DNA of 64,000 nucleotides from Methylobacterium gossipiicola (GCF_900113485.1 NZ_FOPM01000004.1:62001-126000); one strand, 5' to 3'; positions 1 to 8,864 are shown, numbered from the stretch's first letter. Program-made: numbers and translations. Notes: a model not told the origin generated them from the sequence alone.

Positions 1-234
1 CACGCCGAATTCGGCCAGATGGGAGATCTCGGCGCGGTTGCCGATGGTGACGGCGGAGAGCCACGGATGGGCTTCGGCGAGGCGGCCGAGGCCGAACGGC
101 CCGAGGAGGGCGCCGGCACCGATGAACCCGAGCACCGGTGAGATGCGCAGGCGATGGAACAGCGGCACCACCACGCCCGCGGTGACGAGGAACAGGATCG
201 CTTCCTTGTAGGAGCCGGCGTGCATATCCGTCAT
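1..234 (-). CDS. Kef-type monovalent cation:proton antiporter, N-terminal fragment
   Basis: Reading leftward from an ATG at 234, 78 codons stay open to the window edge, so only the N-terminus is present. It begins MTDMHAGSYKEAILFLVTAG and continues with a hydrophobic stretch and the segment VLGFIGAGALLGPFGLG. That glycine-rich 'GFIxAGxLLGP' segment after the first membrane helix is typical of CPA2-family K+/H+ antiporters (KefB/KefC type). Family knowledge: these are inner-membrane transporters of about 550-650 residues, usually with a C-terminal RCK/TrkA-N domain that would lie outside this window. No strong Shine-Dalgarno sequence is seen before this ATG, and a second in-frame ATG at 225 is possible. 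Family is likely; ion specificity and full length cannot be judged. Confidence 0.7.
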   Translation of the reverse strand, partial: MTDMHAGSYKEAILFLVTAGVVVPLFHRLRISPVLGFIGAGALLGPFGLGRLAEAHPWLSAVTIGNRAEISHLAEFGV

Positions 235-416
235 GGAGGGGCGGGACGTCCTTCTCGCTCGGCGCCGAAGATGGCCCGTCGGGGCGATCATGCGGGGGGA
301 GGGCCCGGCGGCGCAATCGGATTGTCTCTCGGAAACGTGAATTCACGCCCCAGGGGCGTGGCCGCGAAGACGCACCCCGCCCCGCGGCGCAAAAACGGCA
401 CAATGGCCGCTTAGGC

Positions 417-443
417 AGGAGCTTAACGCAATGTTAAGCTCCT
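417..443. repeat. Perfect 11-bp inverted repeat upstream of the first plus-strand gene
   Basis: AGGAGCTTAAC, a 5-nt spacer GCAAT, then GTTAAGCTCCT: the arms are perfectly complementary. No T-run follows, so it does not look like an intrinsic terminator. It ends 31 bp before the start of the next gene and is AT-richer than its surroundings, which would suit an operator for a dimeric regulator. The rest of the roughly 240-bp gap between the divergent genes shows nothing else I can name. Confidence 0.45.
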
Positions 444-474
444 CCTTCGTCGCGTTTCGAGACACGAGTGCCCC

Positions 475-1689
475 ATGCGAAAGACGCCGCCCAGCCGGGA
501 TGTCCAGCGCGAGCGCCGCGAATGGCAGCGGGAATCCGACCGTTGGACGCGGGAGCGCGACGTCGAGCGGGGCTACCGCATAAGATGGGGCTATGTCGGC
601 ATCGCCTATCTGGTGGAGTTCATGGTCATCGGCGCGTCCCTCTGGGGCGCGTGGCTGTTCGCCGGGGTCTACAGCGACGGTGATTCGAAGGCGTTCTACT
701 TCATGCTCCTGGCGCCCCTCGTCTACGCGGCGGTGGAGCTGTGCCGGGTGCCGCTGGGCATCCTGGCGCGGACGCAGCGCTCCTACTTCATCCGGGCCCT
801 GGCCATCGTCGGCATCATCTTCGCCGCCGGGGTCACGACGAAATCCGTTTCGCAGCTCGGCGAGATGATGTTCCACCCCCGCCTCATGGATGCGGCGAAG
901 GCCAAGACCGCCCTCAAGGATGCGCAGGCCGACCGCAACACCATCGACGGCCGGATCGCGGCGGCCGATGCCCGGGTGGCCCAATACACGACGGAATTGG
1001 ACCAGATCGAGAAGCGCGCCGCCGAGAACGCGAGCCAGCTTGCCGCCCTCCCGGCTCAGCGCTGCGAGCGGGTTTCCGGCACCAACAGCCGGGGCCAGCG
1101 CTACTCGAACCTCAAATGCGTGACCGACCCGCGCACCGCGACCCTCAACGCCAGCGTCGCCAAGGCCGGCAGCGACCGGGCCGGCGTGACGAAGGCCCTG
1201 GAGGAGGCGCGTCATGCGCGCAGCGAACTCGACCGGGGGGCCGCCGACCGCAAGGTGGCGGATGCCGAACAGGTTTACCGCAACTCCGTCAACCGCTCGC
1301 AGCTGCACTCCTTCACCGCCATGGTGTATGGCGTCGATCCCATCGAGGTGACGGAAGCGCAGGTCCATGCCTTCCTGCGCATCTTCGTGTTCGTGCCGGC
1401 GCTCTGCGCCGCCTTCGCCTCCACCATCCTGGCGCTTTGCGCCGTCTCCGTACGCAAGACCTTCATGGACGAGGACGATCTCGGCGCCACCGTCGATCCG
1501 GCGGCGACGCCTTACATGCTCGATTCGATCACCGAAGCCCTGCGCCAGGAAATGGGCTACGGACAGGCCAAGCCCACGCGCGAAGCGCCCGAGCAGCCCC
1601 AGCGTGAGGCCTCCGTCGCCGGCGGCGCGGTGATTCCCCTCGACCGGCGTCCGGCCGTGCTGCCCGCGAGCGCGGGAGCCGGCGCATGA
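475..1689 (+). CDS. Membrane protein with long periplasmic-type coiled coil, function unknown
   Basis: I do not recognise this 404-residue protein. It has a charged N-terminus (about 1-37, many Arg/Glu), three hydrophobic segments at roughly 38-63, 73-96 and 104-121, then a long Ala/Lys/Glu/Asp-rich stretch from about 135 to 280 with coiled-coil character, a fourth hydrophobic helix near 297-325, and a Pro/Ala-rich C-terminal tail. Two cysteines flank a Ser/Gly/Arg-rich loop inside the helical region (CERVSGTNSRGQRYSNLKC), possibly a disulfide-closed hairpin if exported. The stop codon overlaps the next start in ATGA, so it is translationally coupled to the following 216-residue membrane-anchored protein and the two probably work together. 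The organisation resembles DUF4407-like proteins, but I cannot assign it. Confidence 0.75.
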   Translation: MRKTPPSRDVQRERREWQRESDRWTRERDVERGYRIRWGYVGIAYLVEFMVIGASLWGAWLFAGVYSDGDSKAFYFMLLAPLVYAAVELCRVPLGILARTQRSYFIRALAIVGIIFAAGVTTKSVSQLGEMMFHPRLMDAAKAKTALKDAQADRNTIDGRIAAADARVAQYTTELDQIEKRAAENASQLAALPAQRCERVSGTNSRGQRYSNLKCVTDPRTATLNASVAKAGSDRAGVTKALEEARHARSELDRGAADRKVADAEQVYRNSVNRSQLHSFTAMVYGVDPIEVTEAQVHAFLRIFVFVPALCAAFASTILALCAVSVRKTFMDEDDLGATVDPAATPYMLDSITEALRQEMGYGQAKPTREAPEQPQREASVAGGAVIPLDRRPAVLPASAGAGA

Positions 1690-2336
1690 GCATCCACACC
1701 CCGGGGACGCCCGAGAACGTCGTCCTGGCGCAGAACGTCAACGGGCGCCTGCGCGCGGAGACGAAGATCATCGCCGCCCGCGCCTTCCTGTTCCGGGCCA
1801 TCGGCTTCGGGGCATTCTGCGCGCTGGCCGGCATCGGTCTCGGGGCCGCCGCCTACGGCTACGCCACCATGAACCAGTTCGACACGGCGGCGGAAAAGAT
1901 CGCCGCCGCCATGCAGACGGCCCTCTCCGACGTCACCCTGAAGACCAAGGGCGAAGTCACCCTCACGGACAACGTGCTGAAGCTCGAAGGCGCCCCGGCG
2001 AAATCCGGCGGCGCGCCGACGCCCACCAAGGCGCAGCTCGGCAACGATGCGGCGCCGGCCTCGAAGGCCATCGTGAACACCACCTTCACGGTGTTCAAGC
2101 AGGTGCCCTACATGGACGGCCAGATCGTCACCGGCTGGAACTTCAAGGCCAACGAGGACCAGCCGTTCCAGCAATATTGCTACTTCTCCCGCCGCACCAA
2201 CGAGGCCAAGGGCCAGGTCGAGATCAAGATCGACCTCGCCATGGACGGCAAGACCCTGCCGCAGCCGCAGAAATCCGATGTGAACCTCTCCATCCTGGCG
2301 TCGAACTGCGTCTGGCACGACGGGAAGACACTGTGA
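1686..2336 (+). CDS. Single-pass membrane protein, function unknown; partner of upstream coiled-coil protein
   Basis: A 216-residue protein starting in the ATGA overlap with the upstream gene. It has a short cytoplasmic-type N-terminus, one transmembrane helix near residues 36-60 (FLFRAIGFGAFCALAGIGLG region) and a soluble remainder. The C-terminal part contains FTVFKQVPYMDGQIVTGWNF and QYCYFSRRTNEAKGQVEIKI, suggesting a compact beta-rich domain, with a further cysteine near the end (ASNCVWHDGKTL). No domain is recognised. Tight coupling to the 404-residue coiled-coil membrane protein suggests a two-component envelope complex. The MoxR-type ATPase about 200 bp downstream may or may not belong to the same unit. 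Confidence 0.75.
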   Translation: MSIHTPGTPENVVLAQNVNGRLRAETKIIAARAFLFRAIGFGAFCALAGIGLGAAAYGYATMNQFDTAAEKIAAAMQTALSDVTLKTKGEVTLTDNVLKLEGAPAKSGGAPTPTKAQLGNDAAPASKAIVNTTFTVFKQVPYMDGQIVTGWNFKANEDQPFQQYCYFSRRTNEAKGQVEIKIDLAMDGKTLPQPQKSDVNLSILASNCVWHDGKTL

Positions 2337-2372
2337 GGGAAGCGGCCTCGAAGCACGGGATGCCGTGAGGCT

Positions 2373-2389
2373 CGGACAAATATTGTCCG
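2373..2389. promoter_or_regulatory. Candidate operator: 7-bp inverted repeat with 3-nt spacer
   Basis: CGGACAA-ATA-TTGTCCG is a perfect palindrome in the 199-bp gap between the 216-residue membrane protein and the MoxR-type ATPase gene. It sits about 150 bp before the ATPase start, has no T-tract and an AT-rich centre. That suits a repressor or activator half-site pair better than a terminator. The cognate regulator is unknown. Confidence 0.35.
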
Positions 2390-2535
2390 CGGGCGACCCG
2401 CGCAGTACACCCCGACCGAGCCCGAACCCCTTGCAGGCGCCCGCTTCGGACTCGAGAACCGGTCGGAGGACGGGCGCCCTTCGGATCCCCTTCGAGGTTC
2501 GCCCGACCCGCAACGTCGTCCACGGATTCCCTTCC

Positions 2536-3387
2536 ATGCGCTTCACCGGCACGGCCGACTACGTCGCGACCTCCGATCTCACCACCGCCGTCAACGCGGC
2601 CATCCTCCTCGAACGGCCCTTGCTGGTGAAGGGCGAGCCCGGCACGGGCAAGACGGTGCTGGCGGAGGAGATCGCCAAGGGACTCGGGGCGCCGCTCCTC
2701 ACCTGGCACGTCAAATCCACCACCAAGGCGCAGCAGGGACTCTACGAGTACGATGCCGTTTCGCGCCTGCGCGACAGCCAGCTCGGCGATCCGCGCGTCT
2801 CCGACATCGGCAACTATATCCGTCGAGGCAAGCTGTGGGAGGCGTTCACGGCGCCCGAGCGCCCCGTGCTGCTCATCGACGAGATCGACAAAGCCGATAT
2901 CGAGTTCCCCAACGATCTCCTGACCGAACTCGACCGAATGGAGTTCCACGTCTACGAGACCGGCGAGACGATCCGGGCCGCGCGCCGCCCCATCGTCATC
3001 ATCACGTCGAACAACGAGAAGGAATTGCCCGACGCGTTCCTGCGCCGGTGCTTCTTCCACTACATCCAGTTCCCCGACGCCGAGACCCTGCGGGCCATCG
3101 TCGAGGTGCATTATCCCGGCATCAAGCACCGCCTCGTCGAGGAGGCCCTGCGGGTCTTCCTCGAAACCCGCGCCGTGCCGGGCCTGAAGAAGAAACCCTC
3201 CACCTCCGAACTGCTCGACTGGCTCAAGCTCCTGGTGTCGGAGGATATCAGCCCCGAGACCCTGCGCGAACGCGACGGCCGCAAGCTGATCCCGCCGCTG
3301 CATGGAGCGCTCCTGAAGAACGAGCAGGACGTGAGCCTGTTCGAGAAGCTCGCCTTCATGATGCGGCGGGAGGGGCGCGGCGGCTGA
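2536..3387 (+). CDS. MoxR-family AAA+ ATPase
   Basis: A 283-residue AAA+ protein with Walker A GEPGTGKT (about residues 33-40), Walker B VLLIDEIDKAD (about 111-121), a sensor-1 type IITSNNEKELPDAFLRRC segment and an arginine-rich FLRRCFFHYIQFP end. This is the compact layout of MoxR-type chaperone ATPases. Family knowledge: such ATPases usually act with VWA-domain proteins to insert metals or assemble complexes. No VWA gene follows here; an aldo/keto reductase does. The frame is open upstream to 2365, but the ATG at 2536 gives the conserved MRFTGTADYV start and I prefer it. The target complex is unknown. Confidence 0.88.
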   Translation: MRFTGTADYVATSDLTTAVNAAILLERPLLVKGEPGTGKTVLAEEIAKGLGAPLLTWHVKSTTKAQQGLYEYDAVSRLRDSQLGDPRVSDIGNYIRRGKLWEAFTAPERPVLLIDEIDKADIEFPNDLLTELDRMEFHVYETGETIRAARRPIVIITSNNEKELPDAFLRRCFFHYIQFPDAETLRAIVEVHYPGIKHRLVEEALRVFLETRAVPGLKKKPSTSELLDWLKLLVSEDISPETLRERDGRKLIPPLHGALLKNEQDVSLFEKLAFMMRREGRGG

Positions 3388-3461
3388 AGCCACCCTTGGC
3401 GAAGCCGGAGGGGCGGACCAGATAGCGCCCATCGCCGCCTATCCTCACAGCGGATCCGTCC

Positions 3462-4442
3462 ATGAAGACCAAAAAACTCGGCCGCACCGGTCTCGATGTC
3501 TCGCCGCTCTGCCTCGGGTGCATGACCTACGGCATCCCGGAGCGCGGTCCCCACCCGTGGACCCTGAACGAGGAGGCGAGCCGCCCGCTCCTGCGCCAGG
3601 CGGTGGAGATGGGCATCAACTTCTTCGACACGGCGAATTACTATTCCGACGGCACCAGCGAGGAGATCGTCGGCCGGGCGCTGAAGGAGTTCACCCGGCG
3701 CGACGAGGTGGTGATCGCCACCAAGTGCTATTACGGGCTCACCGACCGTCCCAATGCGGGCGGCCTCTCACGCAAGGCGATCTTCGCGTCCGTCGATGCC
3801 AGCCTGACACGGCTCGGGACCGACTACGTCGATCTGCTGCAGATCCACCGCTGGGATTACGGCACTCCCATCGAGGTGACCCTGGAGGCCCTGCACGACG
3901 TCGTGAAGGCCGGCAAGGCACGCTACATCGGCGCCTCGTCCATGTTCGCGTGGCAGTTCGCCAAGGCGCTGTTCCTCGCCGACCGTCACGGCTGGACCCG
4001 GTTCGCCACCATGCAGAACCACTACAACCTGCTCCACCGCGAGGAGGAGCGCGAAATGCTGCCGCTCTGCGCCGATCAGGACATCGCGGTGCTGCCCTGG
4101 AGCCCACTCGCACGCGGACGCCTGACCCGCGACTGGGACGCGTCGAGCGCCCGCCAGGACACGGATCTCGTGGGCAAGCGCCTCTACGACGCCACGGAGG
4201 CCGCCGACCGGGCCGTGGTCGAGGCCGTGGCCACCATCGCGCAAGCGCGCGGCGTGCCCCGTGCCCAGGTGGCGCTCGCCTGGGTCGCGCAGAAATCTCC
4301 CGTCACGGTGCCCATCGTCGGCGCTTCGAAGCCCGGCCACCTCGACGACGCCGTGGCGGCCCTCGACCTCGCGCTCACGCCCGAGGAGATGGCGGCCCTC
4401 GAAAAGCCCTACGTCCCGCACGCCGTCGTGGGCTTCAACTGA
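3462..4442 (+). CDS. Aldo/keto reductase
   Basis: A 326-residue (beta/alpha)8 NADPH-dependent oxidoreductase. The catalytic tetrad is visible: Asp and Tyr in FFDTANYYSDG, Lys in VVIATKCYYG, and His in LLQIHRWDYG. The N-terminal MKTKKLGRTGLDVSPLCLGC and the C-terminal VPIVGASKPGHLDDAVAALD (cofactor-binding GASK segment) match the AKR family that includes YajO/Tas-like enzymes. Family knowledge: these reduce carbonyls on varied small molecules and the substrate cannot be predicted from sequence. It is followed after only 11 bp by a SixA-like phosphatase gene, so co-transcription is likely. Confidence 0.92.
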   Translation: MKTKKLGRTGLDVSPLCLGCMTYGIPERGPHPWTLNEEASRPLLRQAVEMGINFFDTANYYSDGTSEEIVGRALKEFTRRDEVVIATKCYYGLTDRPNAGGLSRKAIFASVDASLTRLGTDYVDLLQIHRWDYGTPIEVTLEALHDVVKAGKARYIGASSMFAWQFAKALFLADRHGWTRFATMQNHYNLLHREEEREMLPLCADQDIAVLPWSPLARGRLTRDWDASSARQDTDLVGKRLYDATEAADRAVVEAVATIAQARGVPRAQVALAWVAQKSPVTVPIVGASKPGHLDDAVAALDLALTPEEMAALEKPYVPHAVVGFN

Positions 4443-4453
4443 AGGGTTCGCCG

Positions 4454-4978
4454 ATGCTCCGTGTCCTGCTCCTGCGCCATGCGAAATCCGACCGCCCGGC
4501 CGGGGTCGCCGACCTCGACCGGCCCCTGAACCCGCGCGGCCGGCGCACGGCACCGCTCATGGCTAGCTACCTCGTGTCCGAGAACCTGCGGCCTGACCAC
4601 GTCGCCGTCTCGCCTGCCCGGCGGACCCAGGAAACCTGGGCGCCCGTCCATGCCGCCCTCGGCGGACCTGACGCGACCCTGGTCCCGGACATCTACGAAG
4701 CACCGGACGCAGCCTTGCTCGCGGTGATCCGGGCGACGCCGGCCGATGCGCGCTGCCTCCTCATGGTCGGCCACAATCCCGGCTTTCAGGACGTGGCCCT
4801 TCATCTCGTCGGGTCCGGGCCGCGCGCGGCGCGGGGGCGCCTCGCCGCCGGATTTCCCACGGGGGCCCTCGCGGTCATCGATTTCGATGTGGCGGCCTGG
4901 AGCGAAATCAGCCCCGAACGTGGAACGCTGGAGCGCTTCGTGGTCCCCCGAGACCTGGACGCCGAAGAAGCCGCCTGA
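4454..4978 (+). CDS. SixA-like histidine phosphatase
   Basis: A 174-residue histidine phosphatase superfamily protein. The catalytic RHG-type motif is at the N-terminus (LLLRHAKSD, about residues 6-14), the second arginine lies in SPARRTQET, and the C-terminal catalytic His is in MVGHNPGFQDVAL. The short size and the RHAKS start fit the SixA branch, known to remove phosphate from phosphohistidine on phosphotransfer proteins. The ATG at 4454 was chosen because it gives the canonical MLRVLLLRHAKS start; the frame is open far upstream only because it overlaps the aldo/keto reductase gene out of frame. The target protein is not evident from context. Confidence 0.85.
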   Translation: MLRVLLLRHAKSDRPAGVADLDRPLNPRGRRTAPLMASYLVSENLRPDHVAVSPARRTQETWAPVHAALGGPDATLVPDIYEAPDAALLAVIRATPADARCLLMVGHNPGFQDVALHLVGSGPRAARGRLAAGFPTGALAVIDFDVAAWSEISPERGTLERFVVPRDLDAEEAA

Positions 4979-5054
4979 CGGGTCTTCGTCGCGGAATTGA
5001 ACCGTTGCGGGGCGGGGCCGTTTCTCCCGTCCCTAGTCAAGCTCTACGGGCGTC

Positions 5055-6260
5055 GTGCTGCTGGAATCCCTCCTGGTCCTGACGACCCTGGTGCCCGCCC
5101 TCACGGGTGGCGTCGAGGCGGCGCGGCACGGCCTCGCCGAGGTCATGCGCGGCCAGCCCGTGGCGGCGGTCGCCCTCGATGCCCCGCGTTATCTCGCCGA
5201 GGCGCGGGCCGTGTCGAACTGGCGGGGCGAGGCCGGAGATTCCTTGCGCCCGGCCTCCCTGGCCCTGGCGGCGCGCTTCTCCACCACGGAGCCGGCCTTC
5301 GTTGCCCGCTGCGTCAAACTCAACAATTACTGGTGCATCAAGAAAGCCCGCTGGTCCGGCGAGATCGGCGCCGATGCCGAGGGCCATACGGGCTTCGCCA
5401 CGGCCGCCGATGGCGCCGACGCGGCGGCGAGCCTGCTCCGGCGTTATTATCGCGAGTACAATCGGCGCACGGCGCTGGCCATCGTCCGACGCTGGGCACC
5501 GGCCGAATGCCGCATCGGGGCACCGTCGCCCGCCGCGCGGGTTCCGACCACCGCCCGCGTCTCGCCCGCCCTGGCGCCGCGCGGCCTCGGCGGCACCCTG
5601 CGGGCGCGCTTCCTCGCCCGAAACACCCGTGGCGGCCTCCCGCGCCGCGCCGTGGCGACGAAGGCCACCCCCCTCCGCGTGCAGCCGTGGTCGCCCCTGG
5701 CTCGCCTCGGCAAACGCGTTCCCCCGGTCTCCCCTGTCGCCGTCGCGGCCAAACCGAAGGAGACGACGCCGCGCCATGGCCTTCTGGTGCGCCCCTCCGA
5801 ACTCCTGGTGAAACCCTCCGTCGTCACCGCGAAGCCCTCCAAGCTCCTCGTCGATCCCGGCGCGGTGCTGGGCGATGCGACCCGTGCCGTAGAGACCGCA
5901 ACGGCGGAACTTCAGAAGCGCTTCGTGGTCGAGTCCGCCGCCCTGCCGCCCCTCGTCGCCGGCCTGCGCCCCCTCGATCTCGGTGTGCCGGTGCCCTTCT
6001 GCGGCAACGACGAGACGCGCATCCGCAACTATGCCGCCCGCATCGCCGGCAGCGTCGGCCTGAAGATCGAAGACGACTTGAAGCTGTTCGGACCGGACGG
6101 GCGCCCCCTGCCGGCCCTGCGCGGCGTGATGCTGGCCATGTCGCGCGTCGAACTCGGAGCGCTCGCGGCCACGCCCACCCTCGTGGACGCGGCCATCGCC
6201 CGGCTGGACGCCGGTACCCTCGCGGCCCTGGCGCCGGCGGCCGAGTCGCGAACGCCATGA
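5055..6260 (+). CDS. Exported protein of unknown function
   Basis: A 401-residue protein beginning with GTG. The first 20-odd residues (LLESLLVLTTLVPALTGGVEAA) look like a signal peptide or membrane anchor. Residues about 75-150 contain FVARCVKLNNYWCIKKARWSGEIGADAEGHTGFATAADGADAAASLLRRYY, a segment seen in small secreted proteins of rhizobial relatives that look like muramidase or transglycosylase accessory domains. That resemblance is loose and no catalytic motif is certain. A low-complexity Arg/Pro/Ala region (about 155-275) separates it from a C-terminal segment with RPLDLGVPVPFCGNDETRIRNYAARIAG. The role is unknown. Confidence 0.65.
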   Translation: MLLESLLVLTTLVPALTGGVEAARHGLAEVMRGQPVAAVALDAPRYLAEARAVSNWRGEAGDSLRPASLALAARFSTTEPAFVARCVKLNNYWCIKKARWSGEIGADAEGHTGFATAADGADAAASLLRRYYREYNRRTALAIVRRWAPAECRIGAPSPAARVPTTARVSPALAPRGLGGTLRARFLARNTRGGLPRRAVATKATPLRVQPWSPLARLGKRVPPVSPVAVAAKPKETTPRHGLLVRPSELLVKPSVVTAKPSKLLVDPGAVLGDATRAVETATAELQKRFVVESAALPPLVAGLRPLDLGVPVPFCGNDETRIRNYAARIAGSVGLKIEDDLKLFGPDGRPLPALRGVMLAMSRVELGALAATPTLVDAAIARLDAGTLAALAPAAESRTP

Positions 6261-6348
6261 GACCGGATCTTGCGGGCGGGCCGCCCCGGCGCCAAGTCAG
6301 GCCAACGGACATGCCGTCCGCCCTCCCGTCCCTGCCATCGAGTGGTTC

Positions 6349-7788
6349 ATGAACAGCTTTGCCGCGCGTGCGGGTTCCGCGGTCAAGGCGTTCGCCGAAG
6401 CGTCGAGCGATCTCCTGATCCAGCCGACCCTGCGCCTCGGGGTTACGGGTCTTGCCCGCTCGGGCAAGACCGTGTTCACAACCGCCCTCATCCACCACCT
6501 CGTGGAAGCGCACGCCCTCCCGGCCTTCGCGCCGGCCCATGAAGGCCGCCTGCGCCGCGCCCGCCTGGTGCCGCAGCCCGACGACGACCTGCCGCGCTTT
6601 CCCTTCGAGGAGCATGTGGCGTCCCTGACGGAGGCGCGGCTTTGGCCGCGCTCCACCGACCGGATCAGCCAGTTCCGGCTGGCCATCGAGTACGAGCGCA
6701 AAGGCGGCTGGCGCTCGGGACCCGGCACCCTGATGCTCGATGTCGTCGATTACCCCGGCGAATGGCTCCTCGACCTCGCCCTCATCGATCAGAGCTACAC
6801 GGCGTGGTCCCGCGCCACCATCTCGGGCACCCGCCGCGCCGGCCGCGCCGCCATGGCCGCCCCCTGGCTCGACACCCTGAAGACCCTCGACCCCAGGGCG
6901 CCCCTCGACGAGATGGTGGCCGAACGCGCCAGCGCGAGCTTCAAGACCTACCTGTCGGCCCTCCGCTCAGGCCCCGAATCCGTGGCGACGACGCCGCCCG
7001 GCCGCTTCCTGATGCCGGGCGACCTCGCCGGCTCGCCGGCCCTGACATTCGCGCCGCTGGACAACCTCACCGATCCCCTCGATCCGGGAAGCCTCGCCGG
7101 ACTCATGGAGCGGCGCTTCGAAGCCTACAAGGCGAAGGTGGTGGAGCCGTTCTTCCGCACCCACTTCCAGCGGGTCGACCGGCAAATCGTGCTGGTCGAC
7201 GTGCTCTCGGCCGTCGATGCCGGCCCGGCGGCCCTGGCGGAACTGGAAGAGGCCCTCGACTCCGTCCTCCTCAGCTTCCGCATCGGTCGCAACACCCTGC
7301 TGTCGCGGCTGTTCGCGCCCCGGGCCGAGCGGATCCTCTTCGCCGCCACCAAGGCCGACCACCTCCACCAGACGAGTCACGACCGCCTCGACGCCCTGCT
7401 TCGCCTCCTCGTCTCCCGCGCCATGCGCCGCACGGAGGCCGCCGGCGCAAGGGTCGGCACCGTGGCCCTCGCCTCGGTGCGGGCCACCCGCGAGACCACG
7501 ATCCACGATGGGCCGGACGTGTTGCGCGCCGTCTCGGGCACTCCGGAGGCCGGTGAGAGTGTCGGCGACGAGACCTTCGACGGGTTGAGCGAGGCAGCGA
7601 TCTTCCCCGGCGAACTCCCCGAACGGCCCGAAGCGGTGCTGGAGGGCGCCGTTCCACCCGGCTCCTTCCGCTTCCCGCGCTTCCGGCCGCCGCTGATCAA
7701 GCCCGACGCCCTCGGCCGCCCCGGACACCTGCCGCAGATCCGCCTCGACCGGGCGATGCAATTCCTCCTCGGCGACAAGCTCGGTTAA
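6349..7788 (+). CDS. ycjX: YcjX-family P-loop NTPase
   Basis: A 479-residue YcjX (DUF463) protein. The P-loop is GLARSGKT (residues 34-41), followed by LVDVVDYPGEWLLDLALI-like switch sequence and a C-terminal TKAD nucleotide-specificity motif (AATKADHLHQ). The conserved ending PRFRPPLIKPD...PHIRLD-type is present. Family knowledge: YcjX has a dynamin/Ras-like GTPase fold, is linked to envelope stress, and normally pairs with YcjF. That pairing is preserved: the YcjF-like gene starts 5 bp after this stop. Molecular function is not established even in E. coli. Confidence 0.9.
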   Translation: MNSFAARAGSAVKAFAEASSDLLIQPTLRLGVTGLARSGKTVFTTALIHHLVEAHALPAFAPAHEGRLRRARLVPQPDDDLPRFPFEEHVASLTEARLWPRSTDRISQFRLAIEYERKGGWRSGPGTLMLDVVDYPGEWLLDLALIDQSYTAWSRATISGTRRAGRAAMAAPWLDTLKTLDPRAPLDEMVAERASASFKTYLSALRSGPESVATTPPGRFLMPGDLAGSPALTFAPLDNLTDPLDPGSLAGLMERRFEAYKAKVVEPFFRTHFQRVDRQIVLVDVLSAVDAGPAALAELEEALDSVLLSFRIGRNTLLSRLFAPRAERILFAATKADHLHQTSHDRLDALLRLLVSRAMRRTEAAGARVGTVALASVRATRETTIHDGPDVLRAVSGTPEAGESVGDETFDGLSEAAIFPGELPERPEAVLEGAVPPGSFRFPRFRPPLIKPDALGRPGHLPQIRLDRAMQFLLGDKLG

Positions 7789-7793
7789 GCCCC

Positions 7794-8864
7794 ATGACCT
7801 CCTCCCCGTCGCCGAACCGCCCCAGGGCTTTCCGCATCCCTACGGCCGATGCACCAGCACCCAACGAGGGGAGGGCGTCCTCGTCGCCGGCTCCGACCGC
7901 GCCGCCGCCCCAGGTCCGCATCGTCGAGGAGCCGTTCGAGATCGTCGAGGCGGCCGACGGCACGCCGGTGCCGGTGGCGCCGAAATCCCGTGCCCCATGG
8001 CTGTCGATGCTCCTCCTGGCTTTGGGCGGCCTCGTGTCCCTCGGCATCGGCCTGTCCATCGAGCGCCTGATCGCCGACTTGTTCTCCGCCGCCCCGTGGC
8101 TCGGCGCCGTGGCGCTGGTGCTGCTCGGGATTGCGGCCCTGGGCCTCGCCGGACTCGTCGCGCGCGAACTCTCGGGTCTGTGGCGTGAACGCCGGATCGA
8201 ACACCTGCGGGCCAGCGCCGTCGCGGCACTGACCAGCCGCGACCACAGCGCGGCGCAGGCGGTGGTGCGGGATCTCGCCACCCTGTACGCGGGGCGACCG
8301 GCCCTCGCCGCCGGCCGGGCCCGCCTCGACACCCTCGGGGACGCCATCCTCGACGTCGACGACCGCCTCGGCTTGGCCGAGCGCGAACTCCTCGCCCCCC
8401 TCGACCGGCAGGCCCGTCAGGCCATCGCGACGGCGGCGAAGCAGGTTTCGGGCGTCACGGCGCTCAGCCCCCGCGCCATCGTCGACGTCGCCTTCGTGGT
8501 CTTCTCGGCCGTTCGCCTCCTGCGCCAAATCGCGGCCATCTATGGCGGCCGCCCGGGCTTCCTCGGCTTCCTGCGCCTCGCCCGCTCGGCCCTCGCCCAT
8601 CTCACGGTGACGGGCGGCATGGCGGTGGGCGAGAGCATGATCCAGCAGGCGCTGGGTCTGGGCCTCGCCGCCAAGGTCTCGGCGAAGCTCGGGGAGGGCG
8701 TGCTCAACGGCCTCATGACCGCGCGGTTCGGCCTCGCGGCCCTGGCCGTCTGCCGACCCCTGCCGTTCGTCCGCGAGGAGGCGCCGCGCCTGTCCGACGT
8801 GGCCGGCGCCCTGTTCCGCTCCGCCGGGGAGGCGGGGGACCGCGCCGTCAGAGATCCTTCATGA
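7794..8864 (+). CDS. ycjF: YcjF/TIGR01620-family membrane protein (DUF697)
   Basis: A 356-residue protein with a Pro/Ala-rich cytoplasmic N-terminus (about 1-65), two adjacent transmembrane helices (about 66-90 and 97-122), then a DUF697 domain with SPRAIVDVAFVVFSAVRLLRQIAAIYGGRPG and the AHLTVTGGMAVGESMIQQ segment. It follows ycjX by 5 bp, the usual two-gene arrangement. Its last 17 bases overlap the 3' end of the convergent hydrolase gene on the other strand. It probably anchors YcjX at the inner membrane. Assignment to the family is firm; function is open. Confidence 0.87.
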   Translation: MTSSPSPNRPRAFRIPTADAPAPNEGRASSSPAPTAPPPQVRIVEEPFEIVEAADGTPVPVAPKSRAPWLSMLLLALGGLVSLGIGLSIERLIADLFSAAPWLGAVALVLLGIAALGLAGLVARELSGLWRERRIEHLRASAVAALTSRDHSAAQAVVRDLATLYAGRPALAAGRARLDTLGDAILDVDDRLGLAERELLAPLDRQARQAIATAAKQVSGVTALSPRAIVDVAFVVFSAVRLLRQIAAIYGGRPGFLGFLRLARSALAHLTVTGGMAVGESMIQQALGLGLAAKVSAKLGEGVLNGLMTARFGLAALAVCRPLPFVREEAPRLSDVAGALFRSAGEAGDRAVRDPS

